From the NCBI RefSeq assembly GCF_028453695.1, contig NC_135777.1, positions 16,233,714 to 16,297,713 on the forward strand: a stretch of 64,000 nt of DNA, read 5' to 3'. Made by a program: the position numbers and the translations under genes. Numbering within the stretch: the first letter of the stretch is position 1; each line of letters begins with the position of its first letter. This document shows positions 1-10,323 of this stretch, in pieces. Below the pieces are notes generated by a model. The model worked only from the letters and a program-made list of their open reading frames with translations. It did not search any database and was not told where the DNA came from. Source of the stretch: Augochlora pura (Eukaryota > Arthropoda > Insecta > Hymenoptera > Halictidae).

Positions 1-258
1 TGGACGCGTGAGCGAAAATGGCGCCCTCGATGCCGGCCGAACGTGGAGCTCTCCGAGAAATTTTTCGGAATCGCGGTTAAGACGATTTCGGTGGACGGGA
101 GTGCGCGAGGGGCGAGTCGGCGATCGAAAACGGTTGCGCCCGGAGTTCGCCGGAAAAACTTGTTCGGAAGAAAGTTGTATGATTCGGGAAGCTCGATTTC
201 CCACCGCTGAGCTTTTCCTCGTAAATGCAGCGACGAAAAATGCAAATCCGCTTCTTCT
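1..258. other. Non-coding flank, nothing recognised
   Basis: CpG-rich unique sequence. Short open frames exist on both strands but none resembles a known protein, and the longest is under 90 codons. It ends at the TTAA where a piggyBac-like MITE begins. Confidence 0.5.
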
Positions 259-519
259 TTAACACGTTCAGTGCTGACGATTGACCATTAATACCCCCAC
301 ATAGTGAAACTATTATTAATTAAAGAAACAATTTAATTAATTAAAGAGTAACTAGAAAGTTAATATTGATCATAGGGGATAGCATTAGAACTTTTTCGCA
401 ACCGATATATTCTAGTCAAATTCAATTTGTTCAAATGTATTACGATAAAAATGAACTTTCAGGATTGGCCAGAAATTAGTGTCACCCATATTTGGGTGAC
501 GTGGCGCTCAACGAGTTAA
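259..519. mobile_element. piggyBac-like MITE with TTAA target duplication
   Basis: The segment is bounded by TTAA at 259-262 and TTAA at 516-519, the target duplication expected of piggyBac-superfamily elements. The inner ends are inverted relatives: the left reads CACGTTCAGTGC and the right, on the complement, CTCGTTGAGCGC (9 of 12 identical). Just inside the right end lies a palindrome, GTCACCC-atattt-GGGTGAC (481-500). The interior is AT-rich and has no coding potential, so this is a non-autonomous element of about 253 bp. The family assignment rests on the TTAA and end structure only; I cannot search for other copies genome-wide. Confidence 0.5.
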
Positions 520-1978
520 ATACCGTCGTATAACGTCACGCGCGTACGTACGTTCGACTTTTTCTTGAAACGTATTCGACCCACTAATCCGAACAAGGAA
601 TACCAGAATCGCGGGCTATCGCGTTTCCATACTTCGCGACGTTATTTCAGAATTTTATATTATTGTTATCGGACCGGGAATTTTCATAGGAGTCTTCTCC
701 TCGGCGATCTTATGAAAATCTGGAAAGTGGAAACTTGTCGATCTTTTCGCGGGGAACTGCGACAGTTATGGTCTTTGCTGCTGTATCGCACGTTATTTTA
801 CTTTTTTGTCTCGAGTGTACAGACGATGCGTAATAATTACAAGACTCTCTTTGTAGCTTTAAAGACACGTGTAATAAATCATCGTTTCATTTTCCGTGTA
901 GCTTTTAGCTACGATATCAGCGAAAGTATTCCGCGCGCCTGTATTCTCTTCGCTATCAAGGAGGTTCTGCATTTTAATTACCGGGCCGTGACGTCACGCA
1001 CCGGAATAAATTCACTTTGACTCGGAATTGCAGATCGCTTGGAACCCGTATAAACAATTCGGTTTAGACGGAATTAATCTGTAAGCAGTCCGCGGACGGT
1101 AAACGAATTCGAATCGGTCGTCGTTTAACCGTTCGTATAAAAACCGGCTGTTAACGATACCAGCGCGTTATAAAATATCATCGTGGATCCACGGTGAACG
1201 TTATTCCACGATATAGAATTATCCGACGAAGTTTCGTCTTCGGCGGTGAAGGATTTTCGGAAACAAATTTCCCGGATGGTTGACGCCGGGATACGTGACA
1301 AAATTCTCGCTGATATTTTTTTCTCTCCCCCTCCCCTCCCTCTCTTTTCTTTTATAGGGGCGCAATTTGCTCCCGCCAAATCCGCGAAACAAGTACTTTC
1401 CCCATTTGCGGAAAAACCGGCACTAGAAACTTTCAAAGGAAACCCCTTTAGAAATTCCTGAATAAGAACTTTAATAACGTTGGTTAAAGTCGTATACCGT
1501 TTGCAATTTTTATGTGTGTTTAGTGACCCAGAATGAAAGTTGGCGCGCGTATAACGTGTTGGTCGGCCGAGACCGTGTAACAGCGCGAAAGGAAAAAATT
1601 GGACAGAGGGAAACCTGAGAGCTTGTACTATGACACCTGACAATATCTTGTGTGGGCGCAGTCGCGAAGGCGAAATTTACACAATCCTCGTAAAAGCGCG
1701 GAAGAGGCATTATTCGCGGAAACTTTGTTAGTGAAAAAAGGAAAGCGTCGTAAAAAGAAGAAATAACGCTGAAAGCCTGAAAACGGCAACTAATGAGAGT
1801 GCATCCGAATGGAGCCGACGCACGTTGATGCGTCATAATTTAATGCAACCTGGTTTTCGATTAATTATCAGGAGAATGATGAGAGCGTAACGGAAGAAAC
1901 GAATTGGAAACGTGATCTTCGCGGGGCTTCGTGTTCCCATGTGCGCATTAATTTTGTAATTTTTGATGGGAGATAACG
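520..1978. other. Unique non-coding stretch
   Basis: Mixed AT and CpG-rich DNA without repeats or a recognisable gene. An open frame of about 150 codons (565-1020, plus strand, from a TTG) is within chance expectation and matches no family I know. A pyrimidine tract lies near 1320-1350. Confidence 0.4.
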
Positions 1979-2050
1979 AAAGAGAGAGAGCCAGAGAGAG
2001 AGAGAGAGAGAGAGACAGAGAGTTGGATAAAGAGAGAAAGAAACAGAGAT
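1979..2050. repeat. (GA)n microsatellite
   Basis: Imperfect GA dinucleotide repeat, longest pure run about 1992-2015, interrupted by CC, AC and TTGGATA. The leucine/serine-rich frames on the minus strand across this tract are repeat translations. Confidence 0.9.
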
Positions 2051-2635
2051 GGGCTCGCATTTAAATATTAAATTCGTTGAAGCCTGCACGAATATTTCAA
2101 TTATGCGTGTATAATGCGAGGGTAATCTAATAAATCACGATGAATAATAAATCTAAAGGAGCGATGGTATATATTTGTGAACTGATCTGCTCGAAAATCG
2201 AAGCTTATGCAGCCGGAATTAATTTCGTGTACCGATTTCTCAATGAAACATTAATCGTTGGTGGCAGAGTTTCGCAGTTAATCTTATCCGGTTATTAAAT
2301 TATTGGCATAAATCTCTTTGCGGTCCGTTTGTGCGACCCGTCACCGTTAATAGTATAACCATTAAGGGTCTTAGGTCGAAATTATTCTGCTAAATACATC
2401 CTTGAAACTTTCGAGGCTACGTCGTAAATAACGTCGGTGGTGCACATGTGCGGATTCCGCATGGGGGTTGCCGGTCCCGCGAACAGCTGTTTCTCTGGGA
2501 CTGCACGATTTTAGCACCTGAAACGTTCGCCTGGTTTCAATCGAGTTCGCGCGATCCTATTTTAAGTGGGTCAAGAAAATCGATTTTTCCAAAATTGCGT
2601 CGATGCAAATGCGCAACTCCTGGAACGATTTCTCT
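2051..2635. other. Unique non-coding stretch
   Basis: AT-rich intergenic-type sequence between the GA repeat and a C homopolymer. No gene, inverted repeat or tandem repeat seen. Confidence 0.4.
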
Positions 2636-2706
2636 CCCCCCCCCCCCCCCGTAGTTTTATCGGGGAATTCGTAAAAATTACGACTCTCTCCCTCTCTCTC
2701 TCTCTG
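2636..2706. repeat. C15 homopolymer followed by (TC)n
   Basis: Fifteen consecutive C at 2636-2650, then about 33 bases of ordinary sequence, then an imperfect TC repeat at 2684-2705. Homopolymer length is prone to assembly error. Confidence 0.85.
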
Positions 2707-3035
2707 CCAGCGCGAAACGAACATGTCCAAATATAAACCCGGAGCTTTAAATGCATGCTTCGTCGAACAGTCCTAACAAAGACGGTGCTAAAAGTATCTG
2801 GGGAACGATGAATCAAATCAGCTCGGTTGAGTTATTTCCGATACAGTTTTAGTACTCTTCTTCCGCGAGACCTGCTACAAGTGGACTACGGATCATTCTG
2901 CAAAAATAAAGATTCCATGCATCTGAGTCGGGACAACAGAGCCGAATAGCTTTCTTTCTGCATTTTCGCGAGTTTATAGTAGCATGTCAAGGTTAATTCT
3001 AGTTATTGACCTGTACTAAATTTTAGAGACTCAGT

Positions 3036-3082
3036 TTTGCCATAAAAGCATACACTTTACGGTTTAATATATAAATATAATA
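3036..3082. repeat. 5' part of tandem unit split by the mariner-like element
   Basis: This short piece (tgccataaaa, then acactttacggtttaatata) matches the second half of the array units at 4382-4440 and 4546-4605. It ends with TA immediately before the mariner-like terminus and continues after the element at 4259. The unit was therefore interrupted by the insertion, and the intact downstream units act as natural empty-site copies. Confidence 0.8.
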
Positions 3083-3309
3083 TTAGGTTGGTGCATATGA
3101 AATGTCGGATGTTTACGTAAATATATAAAACTGTATATCTTTTTTCAAAAGCTGTTGATTTAATCAAAATATGCCCCGTTTGCTTTACTACACCCTTTTC
3201 AACAAGATATCGATACAGAAATGCCTGTCTTAAACAAATTCTGATCTCTAGAATTAATAAACTCTGATATGGAATATTTCAGAGTGTCTTCATTTATATA
3301 CTATTTAGC
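3083..3309 (+). repeat. Left inverted arm of mariner-like element
   Basis: Pairs with 4032-4258 on the opposite strand, with scattered substitutions and small indels. Shared landmarks include a block around tttttcaaaagct, gatttaatcaaaat, and catttatatact near the inner boundary. Confidence 0.8.
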
Positions 3310-3319
3310 CCGTAAAAGC

Positions 3320-3836
3320 TCGGGCAGATTTCGAGCAGTTTTAGGACGGTGTTGCCATTACACGTTGTTCGGCTGAGGAATGTGACAGCGACCTGTCGTA
3401 AATAATGTCGGGATTAAGAGAAATAGAACGAACCCTAGCATGAAAAACGTAAACACTTGAGTTTTTCTTCTCTGACGTCAGCTCTCCTATGTTGCCAGTA
3501 GGTTCGCCCTCGGCGCGTGGCTGTTCCATTACAAACCGCGCGAAGCATGTTGATCAGCTCTGCGCTCGCATTTTACCGCATTTTCGTAACTTCCCCTCTA
3601 CCTCTCGGACGTTGGAGACCCTTAGCGGACGGCTGGCGGATATATCCGCCCAAGCGTGTTTACCGTTGCGGACGGCTGGCGGATATATCCGCCCAAAATA
3701 CTGCGCGCTCCAATACCCGTCGTCCACAGCGACGCTCGCCCGTCGAGCGCCGCCGTCCGAAGCCACTTCCACTGGAAATCTGAAATAAATATTCTGGCTT
3801 ATAGTATTTCTATCTTATGCGATAAAGTGCATTTTA
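3320..3836. other. GC-rich cargo inside mariner-like element
   Basis: About 500 bp with a composition unlike the AT-rich arms, especially 3480-3780. It carries two palindromic direct repeats (3625-3696). Several overlapping open frames of 60-100 codons cross it in different frames, which reflects high GC rather than a gene. It could be captured host DNA or an insertion of another element; I do not recognise it. Confidence 0.6.
3625..3696. repeat. Twin palindromic direct repeats (GGCGGATATATCCGCC)
   Basis: The block GCGGACGGCTGG followed by CGGATATATCCGCCCAA occurs at 3625 and again at 3668, 43 bp apart. Each contains the perfect 16-bp palindrome GGCGGATATATCCGCC (3635-3650 and 3678-3693). 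The form suggests a dimeric protein-binding site or a cruciform, but no known site is recognised. Confidence 0.75.
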
Positions 3837-3907
3837 TTAGGTTGGTGCATATGAATACTATATACTATTTATCCTGTATGAATACTATATACTATTTAGC
3901 CCGTAAA
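3837..3907 (+). mobile_element. Internal extra mariner-type terminus
   Basis: A third copy of the terminus, ttaggttggtgcatatgaa, starts at 3837 preceded by TA. It is followed by two near-identical copies of gaatactatatactattta and then tagcccgtaaaa, which also occurs at the inner edge of the left arm (3305-3317). This is consistent with a deleted second copy or an internal rearrangement sharing the right end at 4258. Confidence 0.65.
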
Positions 3908-4031
3908 AAATGTCCTAAATGTTTAAAATAGCGAAATTCGCTTGGCGAAAGATCTATATTTTATAAAATTTTATATTTTACTTCATTTAATTTCGCAATT
4001 GTTTTGTACGACGCATGCGTAGTTTTTGTGT

Positions 4032-4258
4032 GCTAAACAGTATATAAATGGAGACAATCTGAAAAATTCCATACTACAGTTTATTGATCCGAAAAATCAG
4101 AATTTCTTGAAGACAGACATCTATGAATTAAACTCGCGTTGGGAAAAGTGTACTGAAACAAATGGGGCACATTTTGATTAAATCAATAGCTTTTGAAAAA
4201 AGATATGCAGTTTTATATACTCGCTTAAAAATCCGACATTTCATATGCACTAACCTAA
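4032..4258 (-). repeat. Right inverted arm of mariner-like element
   Basis: Reverse complement of 3083-3309. It ends in ctaa and is followed by the TA duplication at 4259-4260. Confidence 0.8.
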
Positions 4259-4698
4259 TATAATATGATGTATACATATAATATACAGAGTATGACACTC
4301 GTGATTAAAACAGCACTTTACGATCGGTCAGTTAGTAAAATGATGAACAGATTTGTTGGCCATTCCTTGAGATAGAATGTATGCCATAAAATCATACAAT
4401 TTACAGTCTAATATATAAATATAAAATAATATATTATATCTAATATATAAAGTTTGACACTTGCGATTAAAACAGCACTCTTCAATCAATCAGGTAGCAA
4501 AATAATAAACAGATTTGTTGGCCATTCCTTGAGATAAAATGTATGCCATAAAATCATTCACTTTGCAGTCTAATATATAAATATAAAATAATATATAATA
4601 TATCTAATATATAAAGTATGACACTCGTGCTTGAAACAACACTTTACGATCGATCAGGCAGCAAAACGATGAACAGATTTGTTGGCCATTCCTTGAGA
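4259..4698 (+). repeat. Tandem array of about 163-bp units
   Basis: Three units begin with gtatgacactcgtg or a variant, at about 4291, 4453 and 4617 (periods 162 and 164). Each runs through aacagatttgttggccattc and ccttgagat into an AT-rich linker (atataaatataaaataatat). The third unit leaves the consensus at about 4698 and continues into unique sequence, so it is probably the parent copy. Each unit carries the same small reading frame. Confidence 0.85.
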
Positions 4699-4812
4699 TC
4701 CGATGTTATTAATATCGATGTCGATTGTACGCGGCGATTGATGGAACCAATATTACTAAAGCTTCTGCACTTGAACACGAGTGTGTTTATTGTAGAAGGG
4801 GCTGACCGGTAA
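4618..4812 (+). CDS. Hypothetical 64-residue frame in the last tandem unit (doubtful)
   Basis: This frame starts with MTLVLETTLYDRSG and contains MNRFVGHSLR. The equivalent frame in unit 1 (from 4291) is MTLVIKTALYDRS..., ending at a TAG after VGHSLR. Unit 2 has the same frame without the ATG and stops at TAA at the same place. Only the third unit reads on for about 37 more codons. I recognise no domain. It may be a duplicated exon, a transposon remnant or a chance frame carried along by duplication. No promoter, splice or polyadenylation evidence supports expression. Confidence 0.15.
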   Translation: MTLVLETTLYDRSGSKTMNRFVGHSLRSDVINIDVDCTRRLMEPILLKLLHLNTSVFIVEGADR

Positions 4813-7210
4813 TGCAAAGGGACTGCTCGCTACTCCACTGTTTATCGTCCTTGGAAGTGGTCGGTGCAATGCCTCAGACCTTGGTTCGTGCTACATTTAG
4901 CGTGGCCTCTCATCCTGAGTGAATTCAACGCGATAGTACCTGCAGAAGCCAAAGCGTCCGTCGTTGTAGATTCAAGGATCGCCAGGGCATACAATTAACA
5001 AGTATTATGAGATTTAATCATTTTAGTTCCTCGGCATTCCTGGCCGTCCTGTATCGCTTCGAAATTACATTTCGCGACACTCCGCAATTATGGCCAAGCT
5101 TCGATCATGCCAATTTCAGTTTTCGTTTAATACTTGGTTCTTTATGCACGGTTGACAGCAAAACCGGGCCGGTGAGGCATGATTAACGCAAGACACACCA
5201 ACAAAAATAGTGATGCACGTGATTCTCCGTACGTTTCAGTTTAAGCCACCTAAACCAGAGTTAATCATAAAATTCCATGATTTCAAATACGAATTGCGTC
5301 TTGAGATAATGATTTTCTTCTCGAGAACGTTTTGACTTAATCAGGACGATTTATTTTTGTTCGTATCATTTTTGTTAATATTATTATTAATTAAAAGGTG
5401 AAACCCTTCTCGATGATCACTCCATTTGAGAAACATGATTCTTTAAACATTCGCTGACACCATTAAAGACAATGGACCTTCTGCACATTTAAGTAATTAA
5501 CAAATTACTTAACTATACTTTACGAAATAAATTAGTCGCGAATTTTTATTTAGACCGTGAACGAGATTCGCTTTTATGATAAATCGATCGTGGCAGGACG
5601 ATTAATAAGTTTCTCCCATGTTTTTTTGGGTTTTATTAAATCACGGCGACAGCGAAGTTCGCCGATATAATGAACTGTTCCAAAAACTGGAGCTCTCTAA
5701 TTGAGAATTTGTCACGCGGCGACTACTATTCTTTTTTTTTTTCGCGTAACGAATATTTCACAGCCACGAATTTCGGATATCAATTTCGCCGGGAACAAAG
5801 AAAGAATGTTTCCGAATAATTTAGCAGGTTTTCTTCATTCGCCGACCATGCAATCTCAATCATTCTTAACGTCACTATTTCGGCGGCTTTCCTTTTCCGC
5901 TCGAGCCTCGCGCCATCTTAAATAACGTACCGAGAAAATCGTAAATGATGGAAATGGCGTGCAATTACTATTAAAATGTTCCTGGAATTCCATCCTTTTA
6001 CATTTACGTTCGACGACTACGACGATTCTCACGCACCGGGTGTTAATAATTCACCCGTTTGTTATTAACGTGTAGCGTAATTCACATTTTCCGTCATTTT
6101 CATTGGAGCTTGAAGGTTATTGTTCATTAACTTAACTCTGAATCACCATAACAAAAAATTTAGTTGAGAGACAATATAAGTAAATTGCGAAATTGTATTA
6201 CGATGTAATTGAATTAGCTCCTGCTGTGGATTTCTGTGCAAAATGTAAATGTTCAGCATCAATTTTATGGTATTGCAATTTTATTCTATCTTCAATAATT
6301 TTAATCATTTGGAAGCAACCGGTGGATATTTTTCAATTGTTTTAATCTTTGCACTATTTAATATTGATCTACGAACCATTATCGTAAATGCATGGAATCC
6401 ATGATCTAGTAATTGATATGAGATAGTAATTTATTTAATTAATTAATATTCAGTTGATTTAATTACTGACTTACTTACAGGATTGCATGTAATAAATAAC
6501 TGGAATAGCAATTTTATTTTTGCTCGATATAAACTGCAAACGTATTTACACATTTTTCAGACTGGCATTAGTATAACCAAAATGGTGTTTCAACAGAGGC
6601 AAATGGCCGATTCCGAATTCGCTGGTATCTTATGGAACATTGTAATCAATATGATGACGTTAATATAATTTACACGTATTCACAGTTCTATTCTATGTGT
6701 ATAATAATTTTCAGCCTCTATTTAACGTTCGTCGGCGCGAATTCGAATGTTTGTCTGATCGTATGATTCGTACAGAGTCTAATATGCTTTGACGTGTGTG
6801 GCAATGTTGCAAGAGCACGATTCAGATGCAAATTGAAATAAATGAACACTGTGCGCATCAAACATTTACGAGTGGTATCGTTACCTGGGAAATTAATAGT
6901 TTACGGATCAAAGTTAACCATTAATACCGCGTTGTGCGCGTTAACTAATTAACTCGTACTCGTGCTAATTATTGAAAATAACTCCACAGCTTTTCCGAAG
7001 CTGATGATATACAACTAAAATACTTTCACGCAAACGGCTCGACATAAGTAGTAATTAGAATTGTATATAATAGTTTGCGACTAAATTAACATTTTGTTAA
7101 CTAAATTAATTAATAATTATCACGTTTTATCAACATGTTGACTTTCAGTAGATCCTGGAAGGAAGAACGCAGATTGACTTAAGATTAAAGCGTCTTAATA
7201 ATTAATTTGG
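4813..7210. other. Unique AT-rich stretch, no gene seen
   Basis: The first 180 bases are moderately GC-rich with an open minus-strand frame of under 70 codons that I cannot identify. The rest is AT-rich with homeodomain-type TTAATTAA/ATTAATTA strings (for example 6432-6445 and 7107-7118), common in such composition. A short T homopolymer lies near 5731-5741. Confidence 0.4.
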
Positions 7211-7260
7211 TTAGTAAACAATGAACTTGTTAGTAAGCAATGAACTTGCGAGTAAACAAT
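7211..7260 (+). repeat. 19-bp tandem repeat, about 2.6 copies
   Basis: tagtaaacaatgaacttgt is followed by tagtaagcaatgaacttgc and gagtaaacaat. Confidence 0.8.
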
Positions 7261-9371
7261 ATAAATTCTTGATTATCATAATAAAGAAAATGTGATTTAT
7301 ATTATTATAATTCTGTTCATATGACTCCGATTTTTAACTAGATTTTAACCATATTTTATCGTAGCACAACAAACAAATTGATTAGATTTTCAGAATACAG
7401 AACGGATGAGCTAATAATTCCTGAAATTTTCATTTTTCTTTGGTTTCGCTCTGATATCATAGAAATTCTCGGAGTTGATATTCGACACTCAACGCGTTAA
7501 CTTCCCCTCGGTGATCTCGTTTTAAGACATGGCTGCTTGTATTTTCAGAATACGCGAGATTCGATATCCCGCGATAAACAATCTTGAACGCGCCTCCAAT
7601 AGTCGCGAGTTCATTCAAAACCCGCACTCTACGGAGAATTCTCTTTAAAGCAACTTCGTTACACCTTTCAGATTTATTGGCTCACCTCGCGAAGCCATGT
7701 TTGTGTTTAAAACGAATGCTTTAATCAATCTTGCGAAAGATAGTTTGAACAGCTACGAGGTATATAGCTCGGTAAACACCTTTGTTCGAAAACTTTCGCC
7801 TTCTTTCTGGCTGCGAACGCGTCAGCCGTCGTGACCGTTCCTTTGGCGATCCTTTATCAAAGACGATATCCTTACGCGTTGTTCGCCGTTACAGCCCGGA
7901 CATTTTTAACATTTTCGCCCGCTAAGAAGATTTCCGAAGTACGCGCTAAGTAATTGGTAATTAGAAGGAACACTAATTATGTAGCGCATCAAGTCCTGTA
8001 CAATATGGTAACTCAATTTGTAACTTCTCCGGGAGTATTTAATAAATCGCATCTGTCAGCCGAAAGTTTTTCCCTCCCACGAAAAACTGCTCTCTATTCA
8101 TTACTCTTGAATTGTTTACTGCGACTTCGTTTTTCTTATTTCCGCAGATTATTTTTGCCGTGCGTTCGTCCCGCAGAAACCGTTGTTAGCCAGAGGTCCC
8201 ACGGGATTAAGTCTGCAAAACTAAGCAGCTCGTTAATATCGCGCGGACTTAACGAAGTTCAATGGCTTCGATAAATCTATCGACACGTTTCATCGTCGAT
8301 GGAAATTTCCAATGTGTCGCGAATGATCGTTCTGATATAACACTATGTTTCACAAAATATTTGTTACTAGCAGGTGATGCGTTGCAATAATTTATTATTC
8401 GTCGTTCCAGTTAATAGACGACAGTAAACATTTTTATGTTTTCACAACAGTAGCATTAAACAATACTTAGTTTATCTATTTTATTTATATTATCCATCGC
8501 GAAAGGTATCCAATGTTTCAAAAATTATATAATAATATTTTAATAATAGCTAGGAAATTATTGATTCCCATAACAATCGATTCACAGGCTACTAATTAGG
8601 ATAAAAAGCCAATTTATAGGCTACCAAAATTTCAAATCTGTTTTTCAGTACATAAAAATATTGTTAGCAAAAGTATCGATGAAATCGTGTCGACGATCGT
8701 CGATGCAATGATAGAAAAATGAAGGTAACTTTGAATATTTCGCGATTGACTCCGTTGGTAGGAGAATCGAGAATCAAAACGACGCGTTGTTATTCGGCTA
8801 CTTTCCCCCCGTGATTGCCGAATATTTGTCCGGGCACGTAGCAAAACTTGCGACAAGGGCGTCGTAAGCATTTAATTGTGGTCGGAATCACAGGTTTCGG
8901 TGCCCGTTAAATTACGTTCAGGAACTCGTGACAGAAAATGAAAACTTGCGCGTCGCCGGCGAGAGAATATTGGCTGCCGCAGAGTTACGGTCGCAGATCG
9001 GTGACCGAAATACAAACGTTCAGTCGTTTCGGTTGTTGGTCACTTTCGCACGGTATTACACTTCAAATTCCGACTTGCAAATTACGGTTATTGTGCCGCG
9101 AGCGAGAAGTAACTATGCAGTTACGCCGGCTAGTTTTATTTCTGTTCGCCACTGTTTAATTTAGACGCATGCTTATACGGGTTTTGTAATTAGCGTCGCC
9201 TAGCGTCCTAAAATATTTTCTGTTCCGCTCGTTTCGCGGCGCCCCGGTCCCGTCACTTTTCGAATTTCAAACAAATTTAATATGCGCCCCGTACGAAACG
9301 TTTCCTATCTCTCGGATCGTAATGCAAGGAGCTGTTTTTTATTAAATAGATTCACCAAGGGGAGGTTGGGA
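7261..9371. other. Unique stretch with a possible solo piggyBac-like end
   Basis: Intergenic-type DNA. At 7482-7500 the complement reads TTAACGCGTTGAGTGTC, which resembles the right end of the MITE at 259-519. No partner end was found nearby. Open frames at 7954-8274 and 8928-9164 are under 110 codons and unrecognised. Confidence 0.35.
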
Positions 9372-9387
9372 GGGGGGGGGGGGGGGG
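9372..9387. repeat. G16 homopolymer
   Basis: Sixteen consecutive G, preceded by GGG-A and GG-TT-GGG runs, so it also has local G-quadruplex potential. Length may be affected by sequencing error. Confidence 0.9.
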
Positions 9388-10323
9388 TTGGTGGATGAAT
9401 GATGCGCGGACACTTTTTGAAACGGTATAACTTTTTTTTCCATGCTCGATTAAACGAGCCGAATTTATTTTGGATAAAGTTGATTTATAGGAGGGACTAG
9501 TTCATCGTAAAATACTTTTTTTCTTTTATATTATACTATCATCTGAACCGAGGAAGAAAAATACGAAATTTGGGATTTTTAACTTTTTCATACGTATCTA
9601 GAACGGAAATTACAAAAAAACGCGTTTTGCGCATATTGAAAATTTCATTGAAACAGATACAGATAAAAGAGTTGGTAAAACGTGAGTTTTTTTTATATAT
9701 TGTTTTTAGAATTTTATAGTACCATTTAGTTGAGTCGTGTAAAAAGCATCGGATAATGATTCGAGGTAACCGAAAGATACGAAATAAAAAATGATTTGTC
9801 GATTTTTAACAAGTAGAAATATATGAAATAGTCAAATGAAAAAGTTATTGTCAATTTAACTATATATGACGCTATTTTCAAAGTGCTTCGAATAAAATAG
9901 AAAATGGTTTAACATTGAAAATATTTGTAGTATGCATTGAATTCGATATAGACTTGCATTGGTACTGTTACTGTGAGGCAGAAATTGTTAATTTTGTAAT
10001 TACCGTAATTATCAGTAGCCTGATTATGTCACCCGAGACGAAGATCCGAGTTCAAAGGGTTGAAGGAGCGCAGTCGAAGTTAGATGTTAATAACGCCTAG
10101 TTGAAATGAAATTAGACTGTTTGATGGAACGATTGGTATAATATATTTGAAACTTAGCGTGTATGTTATAGATTCACATTCTGTCGTGGCAGTTATGTAT
10201 AATTTGTATAATAATTTTCGAATGTTCAAATTAGCCGTGATTTATTGGTAGACTAATTTTAGTAGATTCGTCAAGCAACAGAAGTGAAAGAAAACTGTTC
10301 TCTGTTAATAATTTTAATAAATT
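9388..10323. other. AT-rich unique stretch
   Basis: Contains many short A and T runs (9426-9434, 9510-9524, 9690-9698). No gene or clear repeat recognised. Confidence 0.35.

Larger units (their letters stand above)
3083..4258. mobile_element. Non-autonomous mariner-like element with 227-bp inverted arms
   Basis: The left end reads TTAGGTTGGTGCATATGAAA and the right end is its near-perfect complement (TTAGGTTAGTGCATATGAAA). TA duplications flank it at 3081-3082 and 4259-4260. Inverted similarity is not limited to a 28-bp terminus: it runs through 3083-3309 and 4032-4258, about 227 bp per arm, down to a shared ctatttagc/gctaaacag boundary. No transposase frame is present. The centre (about 3320-3836) is distinctly GC-richer than the arms and bears no resemblance to mariner coding sequence. 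The element sits within a tandem repeat array. Terminus sequence and TA duplication support Tc1/mariner; the arm length is unusual for classical mariner elements. Confidence 0.85.

Noticed and set aside
565..1020. 151-codon plus-strand frame
   Set aside because: Starts at TTG, has no known domain, and its length is within chance expectation.
1833..2089. Leu/Ser-rich minus-strand frames
   Set aside because: Translation of the (GA)n repeat.
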